From Siphonodentalium dalli (taxonomy: Eukaryota > Mollusca > Scaphopoda > Gadilida > Siphonodentaliidae), in assembly GCA_032622095.1 (NCBI GenBank), contig CP136065.1, forward strand, positions 214,130,151 through 214,194,150: 64,000 nt of DNA, given 5' to 3'. The notes under the pieces are model-generated. The model ran no database searches. It was not told where the DNA came from and saw nothing but the letters and a program-made list of their open reading frames with translations. This document shows positions 25,647-36,500 of this stretch, piece after piece. The translations under genes were made by a program, and so were the position numbers. Numbering within the stretch: position 1 is the first letter of the stretch; each line of letters opens with the position of its first letter.

Positions 25647-26757
25647 GATGGCTTATAATTACAACGATAACACTTTATTTTCAACTATCTACTATTAATC
25701 CATCTATGAAAATTAATTGCCAAAACAGGATTTTCAGTTAGACGATCTCCGAATTTGGTTGATGGGCCGAAAATAAATAGGCCGAAATTGTCAACGAGCA
25801 ACTTCACCAAGCAAACTTTCAGAAAATAAATATTTACACCCCAACTTCAATTTTCAGCAATGAACTATCCATGATAACAAAAATTACTTGTTTCTACGAT
25901 TTACGTTTAAAATGACTCAATAACAACCCAACAATTATCAACACACAGAGTCGAATCCGAAGCGATTGGATAGCGATCTGCGGTAAATTATTAACACCAG
26001 CCCCGAGCCCGATGTAATTTGTAAACAAATGCCCTGATCACATCTAATGTTCTCGTGACAAATGCCATGTCATTACCATTGTTATGAAGCAGATAAATGT
26101 TAATAGGGTTGTATTCGGGTAGCACATTTTATTTATTTCCAATAAAATTATCCATGTTCATCAGCATGTTGATCACTCTGATTCAGGATAATTTGTGTTC
26201 ACAGTAACTATACACGTTGTCATGGACGCTCTTTCGAAAATTGGACAAATGAAAAACGCGGCACGAACTTTTAGTGTTCAGTCGAGCGTTACAAAAACAT
26301 GAATATGACTGAAATGAACAGACATATGTATAGTATAGTGTCCGTAAGAAGCCGAAACATGCAATATAGACATCAACTACTTTTTCAAATGTTTCTAGCA
26401 TTGAGTTTTCGAGTTGTTTTTTCATTGAAATTCTAATGGAATTCTCGTTCCGCGCTTTCACGTCATCCGGGGACGTCGTGTGGGGCGACAATTATAGACT
26501 CGCCCATTTTTCTTAACGTGTCACTACGCGGTGTGACCCGTCTACTGCAACGTCTATGCACTGATAGATCAGGTCACGCGCTAGCCTCTTGACCAATCAA
26601 ATGCCCGCATTTCGACGAAAATAGTTGTAATTATATTTGGTTGTGTAACGTCATTGAATGACACTGAATGATGTCACATCGAAGATTTAATGCTCATCGC
26701 TATATCTATGGTGCGGTAAAAGAAGCGACTGAATTTTATATAATTGCATGACATCAT
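25647..26757. other. Non-coding stretch with one weak, unassigned reading frame
   Basis: A minus-strand frame of about 100 codons (26491-26183) begins at an ATG followed by a polar stretch, then turns cysteine- and aromatic-rich. The first ~38 codons could be a first exon, but there is no recognisable domain and no clear splice donor. I do not call it a gene. Confidence 0.3.
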
Positions 26758-26950
26758 CAAGCCTTGAAATAGTGTGTCTGTCATTTGCAGAATGAGGTCC
26801 CCAGAGGGAGAATTTAGTGATGCTACCCCGCATAGCGGGCTAGCATCACCAAATTCACCCTCTGGGAACCTCATTCTGCTGAGGTGTAAACTAAATTCAC
26901 CCTCTGGGGACCTCATTCTGCAAATGACTGACACACTATTTCAAGGCTTG
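26758..26950. mobile_element. hAT-like foldback MITE, uninterrupted copy
   Basis: Ends CAAGCCTTGAAATAGTGTG and inverted partner. Flanking 8-mers GACATCAT (26750-26757) and GACATTAT (26951-26958) agree at 7 of 8. A third, truncated arm segment is present internally at about 26890-26930. Confidence 0.85.
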
Positions 26951-26958
26951 GACATTAT

Positions 26959-28190
26959 GTTATTTTCTAACCTGGTTTATGCTGTTTGGATAGTGCTGTG
27001 CCTCGAGACAGAAGGCGCCATATTTTCCATATTTGGCTCCACCCTTTCCTCCTACATCAAGATAATAAGACGAGTAGGACTGGATCCCAGGTTCAGTGGT
27101 CGACACTTCCATAAAGCGCCCACTCGGAGGATGTTCCACTCTGAAAAAAAAGAGAAGATTGACACTTTCTCTACTAATTATTTTTTTCTCTCAAAATTTT
27201 CTCTTCTAAATGTTCAGATAATTTATAAGTGTTAACAAATGGCTGACTATTTCCCACCAATGAATAGGAATCCTTCTGCATTTGTATTATCTCTTTGTCT
27301 CTATGTTGCCTGCTAATATATCCTGATCCCTCCAGATGAATAATAGACCAGTCCAATGTATACTTTAAAACTTATGGGAGAATCCATTTTATAATGAAAG
27401 GGTATAAGTAGGGCCTGCCGAAATGCAAATTTGCAACAAAACTTAATCAGGCAGCTTTCTTCACAATGTATTGTATTATCAAATCCAATCATGACAACAT
27501 GAATATAAACTGATTTAATTGGTCAAGTGTCATTGTCACAACTCTAAATTTTCAATATAAAAGTTCAGTTCCGTTCACAAGATCAGACCAATTGTTTCAG
27601 ACCTGTTGGTACTTGTAAGTTGTTTTATAGGTGAAAACACATGTAGCCATTCATCCACAGGCCAAATAAATCTGTGTTCTGAGGCACTTCCCTCGCCACT
27701 GTATTTATCTTTTAAAAAGCCTTGTCAATTTTTTTTCAAATATTTTCTGTTAGAAATATTGGATTTGAACAACGAAAATTATTTTTTGTTTGTTTCTGGA
27801 GTATGTCTTCCAAATTTTGAGAAAAAAATTAAACTAAAGAGCCCCCTCCCTCCCTCATCTCAAAATTGAGATCTAATTGCCTGAACACACATATTTTATT
27901 TTAATGGCCCTATAGATAAATGAGTTTTCAAAGTGTCAAATTTTAATAACTGTTTTTTTTTATAGAGATTATCATTGTTTTAGCCGATAGGCCATATCAC
28001 ATTTTTATATAAACCCTTTCTATACTAAATGGATTCTCTCACCCAGTTATAACAGTGTATATTGGAATGGTCTATTATTAATTTGCAGGGGTGTTCAGCA
28101 TAAGTAAGCAAACGACAGTCAACAGACAGAAAAACAGATAATACAAGAGCAGAATTCATATTCAGTGGTTGGATGTGCTCAGATAATAAG
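26959..28190. other. Non-coding stretch, nothing recognised
   Basis: No gene or clear element, except a copy of the CCCTTTCTATACTAAATGG repeat from about 28015. Confidence 0.5.
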
Positions 28191-28194
28191 TTAA

Positions 28195-28440
28195 CCCTTT
28201 CAGTGCCAAGTCCGATTTTTGTATCAACCCATATACCCTGTGCCAATGCATTCTCTTATATATGTGAGTCGACCATAGGTCTCCTCGCATATATAAGAGA
28301 ATGCATTGGCCTAACAAATTTTCATCATTTGTTATTATTTTTTACAATTTTTTACAATTTTAATATTTTTTTCTGATATTCTACTCTCTTTCAGTGCCAG
28401 ACGTATTTTGTATGTTTAGTGCCACTGGCTATAAATTCGC
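28195..28440. mobile_element. TTAA-target MITE, right end lost, with hairpin module
   Basis: TTAA at 28191-28194 then CCCTTTCAGTGCCAAG, sharing its left ~50 bp with the palindrome at 38033 and the MITE at 24710. Hairpin at 28243-28309. The right side resembles the 24710-24926 copy up to about 28430 but lacks the closing CTCAAAGGG-type end. Confidence 0.65.
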
Positions 28441-28789
28441 TATAGCATGCTTAATTAAGCATAGCCAAAAAAAAAATAAAAAAATAATATTATGGATGAT
28501 CTGTGACAAAACATTCCCTGATCAGAAGATTACTGGTATTACCGTGGTACTCGACCACTTTTGTGTGATCAACAGCAGTCAATTAGACTGTGGCCGACCA
28601 CATTCTTCATGCTATGTTTATATGAATTAAATTTTCTATGAGTCGGCATTATAACCAGACTAGAGAGTTTGTTGATTTCTGGTGTGGCGTGACACTGCAT
28701 TGATGATGCAGTCACAAATGTCAATCAGTGACCATCTTCATATGTTGAATAAATAATATGACTAAACATATGAAGTTTAGTGATGATCG

Positions 28790-31545
28790 GATGAGGGATG
28801 TGGTCTGTAGGGTGTGAAAAAGGATTTAGTCATACAAAGAGTAAATTCCAAGATGTCACTGGCGGCCATGTTTTTTCAACAAATTTTGGTCAAAATAGAA
28901 GACTCCCATCTAGAAGTCACTCCGAAGATCCATATGAAGTTTGGAAGATCCATATGAAGTTTGGTGATCATCAGATGAGGGATGCGGTCTGTAGGGTGTG
29001 CTAAAGGATTTAGTCATGCAAAGAGTAAAATCCAAGATGGCTCCAGCAGCTGTTTTTCATAGAAAATTTGTCAAATTTGATAGCTCCCATCTAGAGGTGA
29101 TTCTAAACATGCCTGTAAATTTTCAAATCAATTCTCCAATAAATGCGTGCTGCAAAGTGTGCCGAGGAATTCAAATTTTAAATCCAAGATGGCTGCTGGT
29201 GGCCATGTTTTAAAATTTTTTTTTTTATCAAAATAGGAGGCTCCCATCTAGAGGTCACCCTGAAGATCCGTATGAAGTTTGGTGATGATCGGATGAGGGA
29301 TTTAGTCATGCAAAGAGTAAAATTCAAGATGGCTGCCGGCAGCCATTGTTTTTCATTGAAAATCGTTAAAATTTTATAGCTCCCATCTACATGTGATCAC
29401 AATCGTGTGGCTTCAAAATTTAATGAAAGTGTCAATGACACTGTAGCTCAACTTGGGAAGGAGTAAAATTTTTCCTCAGCAATGAATAGAATGATAGATA
29501 AGAAGGAACATAAACTAGAGGTCACCCCGAACATCCATATGAAGTTTGGTGATAATCGGATGAGGGATGTGGTCTGCAGGGTGTGCCAAAGGATTTAGTC
29601 ATACAAAGAGTAAATTCCAAGATGGCTGGTGGTGGCCATGTTTTTCAACAAATTTCTAACAAAATCAGATGCTCCCATCTAGAGGTCACCCCGATGATCC
29701 ATATGAAGATTGGTAATCATCAGATGATGGATGTGTTCTGTAGGGTGTGCCAAAGGATTTAGTCATACAAAGAGTAAAATCCAAGATGGCGGCCGGCAGC
29801 CATGTTTTTCATCGAAATTTTTTTTAATTTGATAGCTCCCATCTAGAGGTGATTCTAAACATGCATGTAAATTTTCAAATCAATTCTCCAATAAATGCGT
29901 GCTGCAAAGTGTGCCAAGGAATTCAAATTTGAAATCCAAGATGGCTGCTGGTGGCCATGCTTTTTAAAAAATTTTGTCAAAATAGGAGGCTCCCATCTAG
30001 AGGTCACCCTGAGATCCATCTAAGTTTGGGGCTGATCGGATGAGAGATGTGGCCTGTGGGGTGTGCTGAAGATCCCTATGAAGTTTAGTGATGATTGCAT
30101 GAGGGATGTGGCCATGTTTTTCATCGAAAATAGTTCAAATTTGATAGCTCCCATCTACAGGTGAACACACTCATGCCTGCAAAATTAACGAGAGGCCATT
30201 CACGATCGGCAGATGTTAACCCATCCCTTGGCGATAGTAAATTACTATGATCAAAATAATCATAAATGAGAGTTTTGACGTTGAATTATAGAGTATACTG
30301 TTATGTACTATTATAGACAAATGTACATAACACAAATTATTGGAATTTATGGGTCACTCGCATGTATATAAGAGAATGCACTGGTACAGGATCTGTAATG
30401 CTTCACCACCACAGCCTTGGGTTAAATGTGAAAAAAGGTGACCTGGACATGGAATACTTGGGTTAAGAGAGTCAAATTTAAGTTTACAAGGATAGTGTAT
30501 CAAATTCTACCAACACCCATCAAGATAAGGACACCTCACTGCTGACCCGTTAATATCAATTATATAGCAGAGCTGTCAACAAATCACAGACATTGTTTAT
30601 ATTGATGCTGGTATCTCTGTTAAACCAATAACATCATAAGAGACATCAGAAAATAAAATTGCCTTATCAATAGCTAAGCCTAAGTAGTCCAAAGGCATGG
30701 GATGGAATTGGTGAATTGGGTTTAAAGTCGCTTCAAACAAATTTACCAGTACATAACACAAGATTATGAACCGATTTAAACCAAATTTTGTGTGGTGACT
30801 CGGGGTACCCTTGGAAGAGTTATAATGGCGTTAGTTTTTCAAATTTTGTTAACTTTAAAATTTTTTTTTTTTTTTATTATTTTAAAACAAAAAATATTTT
30901 ATTATATATTTTTTTTATTTATTTATTCATATTCATTTTTTTTGTGTTAAATTGAGCAAGGAATTCAATCTAAATACATTTTTTTTTTTTTTGAGTGAAT
31001 ATATTTTTTCGAAAAAGGGCCATAACTCAGTTAAAAATAGTCGGATCAAACCCATATTTGAACTTGATCTGTCTTTTGTGCTGAGAAATTCATATACAAA
31101 ATTTGGTTCCAATCAGATAGAAAATATTTGAGTTATCGCACCATGCGTAAAGTGTCTACAGACAGACAGACAGACAGACGGACGGACTAACGACGAGTGG
31201 TCAATCCGGACGACGACACTTTGTTTACCATACTATGGTATGGGTAAACATAAAAAATGATCTGGCCATAAATACAGGCTGTACGGTGTGCCGATGGATT
31301 GAAATTTTAAATCCAAGATGGCTGCTGGCGGCAATGTTTTTCATCAAAATTCGGATAAGTTCCCATCTATAGGTAACCCTGAAGCTACAAATGAAGTTTG
31401 GTGAACATCGGATGAGGGATGCAGCCTGTAAGGTGTGCTAAAGGAAATTGTTGAAGGATGCATACACGGACGACAGACAGATGCACGCACGATGGACACC
31501 AACCAATGGCAATAGCTCAAACTTTACTTAGTAAAGTTGAGCTAA
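28790..31545. mobile_element. Tandem-core element with 'AAGATGG' units and AGCTCA hairpin end, interrupted
   Basis: Many diverged units, roughly 100-215 bp, contain 'gctcccatctagaggt', 'gaagtttggtgatgatcgga' and 'caagatggctg'. The right end (31460-31545) has a 'gacggacgacagacag' stretch and a terminal stem built on AGCTCAAACTTTAC / GTAAAGTTGAGCT. The pearl-like element at about 30187-31249 is inserted into it. Parts recur at about 41390-41830. This kind of end is widespread in mollusc genomes, which supports the taxon guess. Confidence 0.65.
30187..31249. mobile_element. Second copy of the ACGAGAGGCC...GGGTAAAC pearl-like element
   Basis: Start ACGAGAGGCCATTCACGATC and end GTATGGGTAAACATAAAA match 12996-14893. 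It contains one tandem-core unit at about 31010-31150 and a GACAGACAGACAGAC microsatellite. A half copy of the 67-nt hairpin lies at about 30356-30385. Confidence 0.6.
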
Positions 31546-31802
31546 AAAGGGAAAACTGTTGTGAAAATTATTCCAACTCTGATTCCGATATTTACATTAT
31601 CCTTAGTCGATCTGACTTTCGTGTGACTATAATGTGACACTGATGCATGCTTGCTTAAAGCAGTATTACTATCGAGGAAATTGAAGAACGAACGCATTAT
31701 CAAGATGACAGATAAAACTCGCTCACATCCAGTTCCATAACAATTTAATATACTATTCTTGGTACAACAAGTTTCATTTTTATCACAATTTCACCATGTG
31801 TA

Positions 31803-32054
31803 CAGTAATGCCCAAAGTAATTGACCACTTAACCACAGCAAAATTATGGGTAATTTTTCAGGATTTAGTCGGAAATATGGCTTGTTGCCATTCATCGGAA
31901 AGCTCTCCCGGAGAGCTTTCCGATGAATGACAACAAGCCATATCCCCGGAGAGCTTTCCGATGAATGACAACAAGCCATATTTCCGACTAAATCCTGAAA
32001 AGTTACCCATAATTCTGCTATGGTTAAGGAGTTGATTACTTAAGAGCATTACTG
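31803..32054. mobile_element. Foldback MITE, TA-target, copy 3, with internal duplication at the tip
   Basis: Ends CAGTAATGCCC and inverted partner between TA pairs (31801-31802, 32055-32056). The tip carries an extra 'ccggagagctttccgatgaa' unit, making the loop asymmetric. Lies about 140 bp downstream of mutarotase exon 6b. Confidence 0.85.
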
Positions 32055-32192
32055 TAGTCCATATGAAAATGCAATATTCATATACGTGCGTTCAACACAG
32101 CGCAGGTCGGTTTTCCAAAAATCGAAGGTCTTCTTTTAATTTAATGAAAACTGCTATTTGATCATTACAAAATGTGGAGATTTGACACTTAC

Positions 32193-32337
32193 CTTACGCA
32201 ATACTTGAGTTCCCCACTTTGAGAGAGAACAAAGCAATTGTCGAGGCCTTTACCCCCGGGTATGTCTCCCAGTCTTTCACCAAGCTTAGCTGGTTTTCTT
32301 AAATCGAGTGGTGACCCTTCTACACTCGCTATTTCTC
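32193..32337 (-). CDS. GALM: Galactose mutarotase exon 6b (alternative; keeps active-site Asp)
   Basis: Read on the minus strand after TTTCAG, 145 nt, phase 1 in and phase 2 out, followed by donor GTAAGT. It encodes EIASVEGSPLDLRKPAKLG, then ERLGDIPGGKGLDNCFVL and QSGELKYCV. This is the mutarotase segment following LIPTG and matches the family pattern 'GE...V.GT.FDLRKP...G......GFDHNF'. The D of GLDN aligns with human Asp243, a sugar-binding residue, so this version should be catalytically competent on that criterion. It is the second of two homologous exons (the other is 32370-32514) separated by only 32 nt. The downstream partner exon is not in view. Confidence 0.9.
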
Positions 32338-32369
32338 CTGAAATGAACAGCATTTTGCTTATTACTCAC
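32338..32369 (-). promoter_or_regulatory. 32-nt spacer between alternative exons 6a and 6b
   Basis: It starts GTGAGT and ends TTTCAG on the minus strand, so it carries both a donor and an acceptor, but at 32 nt it is below the size a metazoan spliceosome normally removes. It should therefore prevent 6a-6b joining by steric exclusion, a known mechanism for mutually exclusive exons. Confidence 0.8.
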
Positions 32370-32514
32370 TTTGCGCAGTATCGTAGTTCACCGTCGGTAT
32401 GAACACAGTAGTTCTGTACAAGACCCTTCCCACCAGGGATGTCGGCCAATCTAGTTGATAACTTCACCGGTTTTCTCATGTCCATTGCGGTACCTTCCAC
32501 TGGTGAAATCTCAC
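32370..32514 (-). CDS. GALM: Galactose mutarotase exon 6a (alternative; lacks active-site Asp)
   Basis: 145 nt after acceptor GATTTAG, phase 1 in and phase 2 out, donor GTGAGT. It encodes EISPVEGTAMDMRKPVKLS, then TRLADIPGGKGLVQNYCV and TDGELRYCA. It aligns without gaps to exon 6b, with about half the residues identical. The position equivalent to human Asp243 is V (GLVQ against GLDN), so this version should bind sugar differently or not at all. The exon begins with GTGAGA, so after joining to exon 5 (ending ACAG) a donor-like CAG/GTGAGA would be recreated. Including both 6a and 6b would break the frame because 145 is not a multiple of three. Confidence 0.9.
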
Positions 32515-32784
32515 CTAAATCAGAATATCAGATATTCACCATGATAAACATTCCCAACAACATCGATAATACTCAATGAACACGCAACTTAGTTCAACTC
32601 AGTTGTCACAGGACATTCTTTACTTGTGACATTTATACATTATTTGATGTTATACTTAGGATTAACAGTAGTTTATCACAATGAGTTTCATTTATATATC
32701 ATGCTACAATATTGTATTTTTTCATATATAAGTATCCGCTCCACAAGATGAAGTGCATTTTCATGGCAGATGTCCAGAACTGAC

Positions 32785-32869
32785 CTGTTGGGATGAGGTC
32801 CTCATCTAGTGGAAGATAATGATCAGCCAGAATAGTCAACAAATGTTCATCGAGGCCTTCAGGGGAGTC
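32785..32869 (-). CDS. GALM: Galactose mutarotase exon 5
   Basis: 85 nt between acceptor TTTCCAG and donor GTCAGT on the minus strand; phase 0 in, phase 1 out. It encodes DSPEGLDEHLLTILADHYLP followed by LDEDLIPT, with the final glycine codon split across the junction. The family equivalent is the strand running into 'LPVDE.LIPTG'. It follows exon 4 (ending NLAGH) and precedes either exon 6 version across a 270-bp intron (to 6a) or a 447-bp intron (to 6b). Confidence 0.93.
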
Positions 32870-33095
32870 CTGGAAATGAGAAGGATAAATGCTATAGAAA
32901 GTTTTTGATTTTCAATGCTAACTCATGTAAACATTGCATTAACTTAAAAGTTAAAATTGCTTTTCGGTCAAGAAAATAAATGAACTATTCTTAAAATAAC
33001 TTCTTTTTTTTTTTAAATCAGTGGAATACGAAATTTGCAGGAAATTAGAGGCGATCACAACTCTCAAGTAATTATAAGCTTGTTTGAAGAGACTA

Positions 33096-33347
33096 CAGTA
33101 ATGCCCTAAATAATCGACTCCTTAACCACAGCAGAATTATGGGTAATTTTTAAGGATTTATTCGGATATATGGCTTGTTGCCATTCATCGGTAAGCTCTC
33201 ACTGAGAGCTTTCCGATGAATGGCAACAAGCCATATTTCTCACAGAGCTTTGCAATGAATGGCAACAAGCCAAATTTCCGACTAAATCCTGAAAAATTAC
33301 CTATAATTCTGCTGTGGTTAAGGAGTCAATTATTTAGAGCATTACTG
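33096..33347. mobile_element. Foldback MITE, TA-target, copy 4, in mutarotase intron 4
   Basis: Ends CAGTAATGCCCTAAATAATC and inverted partner between TA pairs (33094-33095, 33348-33349). It has an extra tip unit ('gagctttgcaatgaatggca'), analogous to copy 3. Confidence 0.85.
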
Positions 33348-33514
33348 TACTTCGTTTCAGCTGCTCAATCCACCATTAGATAGCTTCAGTAACATGTATG
33401 TGTAACTCCAGACATGTGTGATTTAGTAAAGTAAAATAAATATGATTTGATGGCGGTATAGCTAATATACCAAGCTGATATCATTGGCTAATTCGAGGTT
33501 TCTCATCATTTCAG

Positions 33515-36500
33515 CCACTATAGTCTGTTCGATAAACTCAAATTTTAGGGTCAACCTAGAAAAAATTTGGACTAAGTTGGTTTTTATATCATTTTGAAGA
33601 GGAAGCTCTCCTCTATAACATATCCAAAATCCGCTAAAATCCGCTTTGAGCAATTTTTGTAATTCAAGATGGCGTCCAAGATGGCTGCCATTTTCCTATA
33701 AGTCAGCTCGATGCAATTATAGTGAGAACATCTTGTCATATGTATACACTTGTATACATTTTTGTGAAGCTATGACATAACGCCATCTTTATGTGCCAAA
33801 ATTGAAACTTCCCGTCTAAGATGGCCACCAAAATGGCGACCGGAAGTGGAATTCATAAGTTTTTACTAATACTTTTAAGACAAGTTTCTGAGGTCTTGAA
33901 CTGGTTGAGAATTGTGACTTTATTTTGTATATAGCATGTTAACTGACCATTGGAGCAATGAAATATGCTGTTCGTGGGGGTCCACACCCTTCCGATCACT
34001 CAAAAATTCGATTTTACAAAACGCGGTATAACATTTTACAAAATATCCCCTTTGTGATTCTGGTCACATTTCACCAAGAAGTGTGAAGAACTGTGCAATG
34101 TAAGTGATCCATTCTATATCTTATTGATATTCGAACTCAATGGTACCAAAATTGTCACTTTGGCTCAAAATGGCTGTCAAAATGGCCGCCAAAATATGGG
34201 AAAATGTTAATTATTATCCCAACGTACCATGCAACCGCTTACAAGTTAGGGTGATGTACACACATGCCTATTCCGTATTATATACATTGAATACCAACAT
34301 TTCTTATGCACCTTGATTAATTTTTACTATTTACCATTCTGAAATCACCAGAATTATGGGATTTTTCTATCACAAACAGCATCAAACTCGGCAAAAAATC
34401 ACTATCTTTAGTATCAAAGTTCTTTTTATTTTGATATGCCTTAAATATGACATAGTGTGGTGTTTTAGACAATATTACTCAAGATTACATGCAAAATGGC
34501 AACCAAATTTAGTAAAAAGTTTATATTCCGAATATTATTCTCGGCTGTTCCGAAATGGTAGCAAATTGTGACTCACTTGGTTATTAAACATGCTACTTAA
34601 TCAATGGACAACTTAATCTTATATTATGGTTGTCCCAAAACCTTATGGGGCACGACAAATTAATTTTAAGGGATGCAGTATGAATTTTGCCGAAGACCTC
34701 TTTTGGGATTATGTCCATGTTTTTTACGGAAACGGACGGAACGTTGAACCTGAACTGACAGGTATCATATTATGTGGCTACTCTGGCTCATTAGCATCAA
34801 AATTGATTAACTTATAAACTATTGTCAGGAAAACCGTTTTCTTCACATTGCATATAAAACGCAATTAATGTGGAGAACACTCTGATATTACCTCTATCGA
34901 TTAACATATATCCTTGAGTTATTGTGGAAAGTGATAGTCACACAAAGGTGCACCAGTACAAATCACACATGAGCATGCAGTCACTCCATATATACATACA
35001 TGAATACCATGTAAATGGCCATGTGCCACTCGCTGTATAGACATACACCTCACCCATTACCATACAACCACAATTGGGTTTACCCATACACCAACGCATG
35101 GTCATATAGCCGTGAATAACATTGCAGACACACCAGGTATACTCCCACACATCACATGACATGTATACATATTCACTACATACATGAACACAAAGTAACC
35201 TCTTGTATACCTATTCGCCTAACCATAGGCCATACAGTCACTCAATGTATATGTATTTGCCACATGCATAGCTATACAGCCACTAAATATATACAAATAC
35301 ACCTCACCGATGACCATACAGTCACTCCATACCTATTCGCTACATCCATTGTTATATATTACTTCTTGTATATCTATTTGCCTCACCACTGGTCATACAG
35401 TCTCACTCCCTGTATATATACATATTTGCGACACCCATGGCCATATAACCACTCAAGATATACATATACACCATCCCAAAACCATAGAGTCACTCTAGGT
35501 ATATACATATAACCCACAAAAGTGGCCTTACAGACCTTCTAGATATATCAATGTCTCGTACCGCGCATACGGCCATTCATACACCCCAGACTTGCATATA
35601 CACCTGACCCATGACATTTCAGCTTCTCTCTGTATATGCATAAACCACATTCGTGATCATAGTCACTCCTTGTATATCAATTCACCCCACCATTAATTTT
35701 GTCATACTGTCAATCCCCATATACATATGTACATATTGGCCGTGCCATGGCCATGTAGTCACTCATGATATACATATACACCTCACCCATGACACAGCGT
35801 CACTCCAGGTGTGTATATATAACTCACCAATGGCCATACAACCCTTCTAGATATACCAATACCCCGCACACACGGCCATTCGTACACTTCAGACTTGCAT
35901 ATACAGCTCAATCGTGACAATTCAGCCACTCGCTGTATACATATACACCCTCTCCACGAGCATTCAGCTAGTTACTGTATGCTTGTACACACCACCAAAA
36001 ACAATACAATAGTACATATTAACATATACATCCCATCCATCACCATGAGGTTGCTCTCTATATACACTAGCCGCCAATGGCCATCAAAGTGTACTCCAGG
36101 TATGCATATACACTTCAACAATGACCGTGCAGTCATTCCATGTATACATATACACATTGCCCATAACCACACAACCACACCCTATTTATACATACACCCA
36201 TCCATTACCATGCATCCAACATGTATATACATATACACCCGCCCATGACAATACATCCACCCAATGTACATATGTACAGCCCACCACTGACCACACAATC
36301 ACTCCATGTATACATACAGGACAGTGTAGCTGCTCTCATTATGACCATACACCACTTCAATGACCAGACAGCCACTCACTGTAAACATGTTCACCTCACA
36401 CATCAGCATTCAGCTACTCCTTATATACATATACATCTCACTATGGACATGTCATCCATGACCATATAGTCACACATTGTATAACTATTCACACCATTCA

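Noticed and set aside
26183-26491. First exon of an unknown gene on the minus strand
   Set aside because: The start is protein-like, but there is no clear donor, no recognisable domain and no partner exon.
26774-27235. A 153-codon plus-strand frame
   Set aside because: Its first third lies in a palindromic MITE (26758-26950) and the rest has no recognisable domain.
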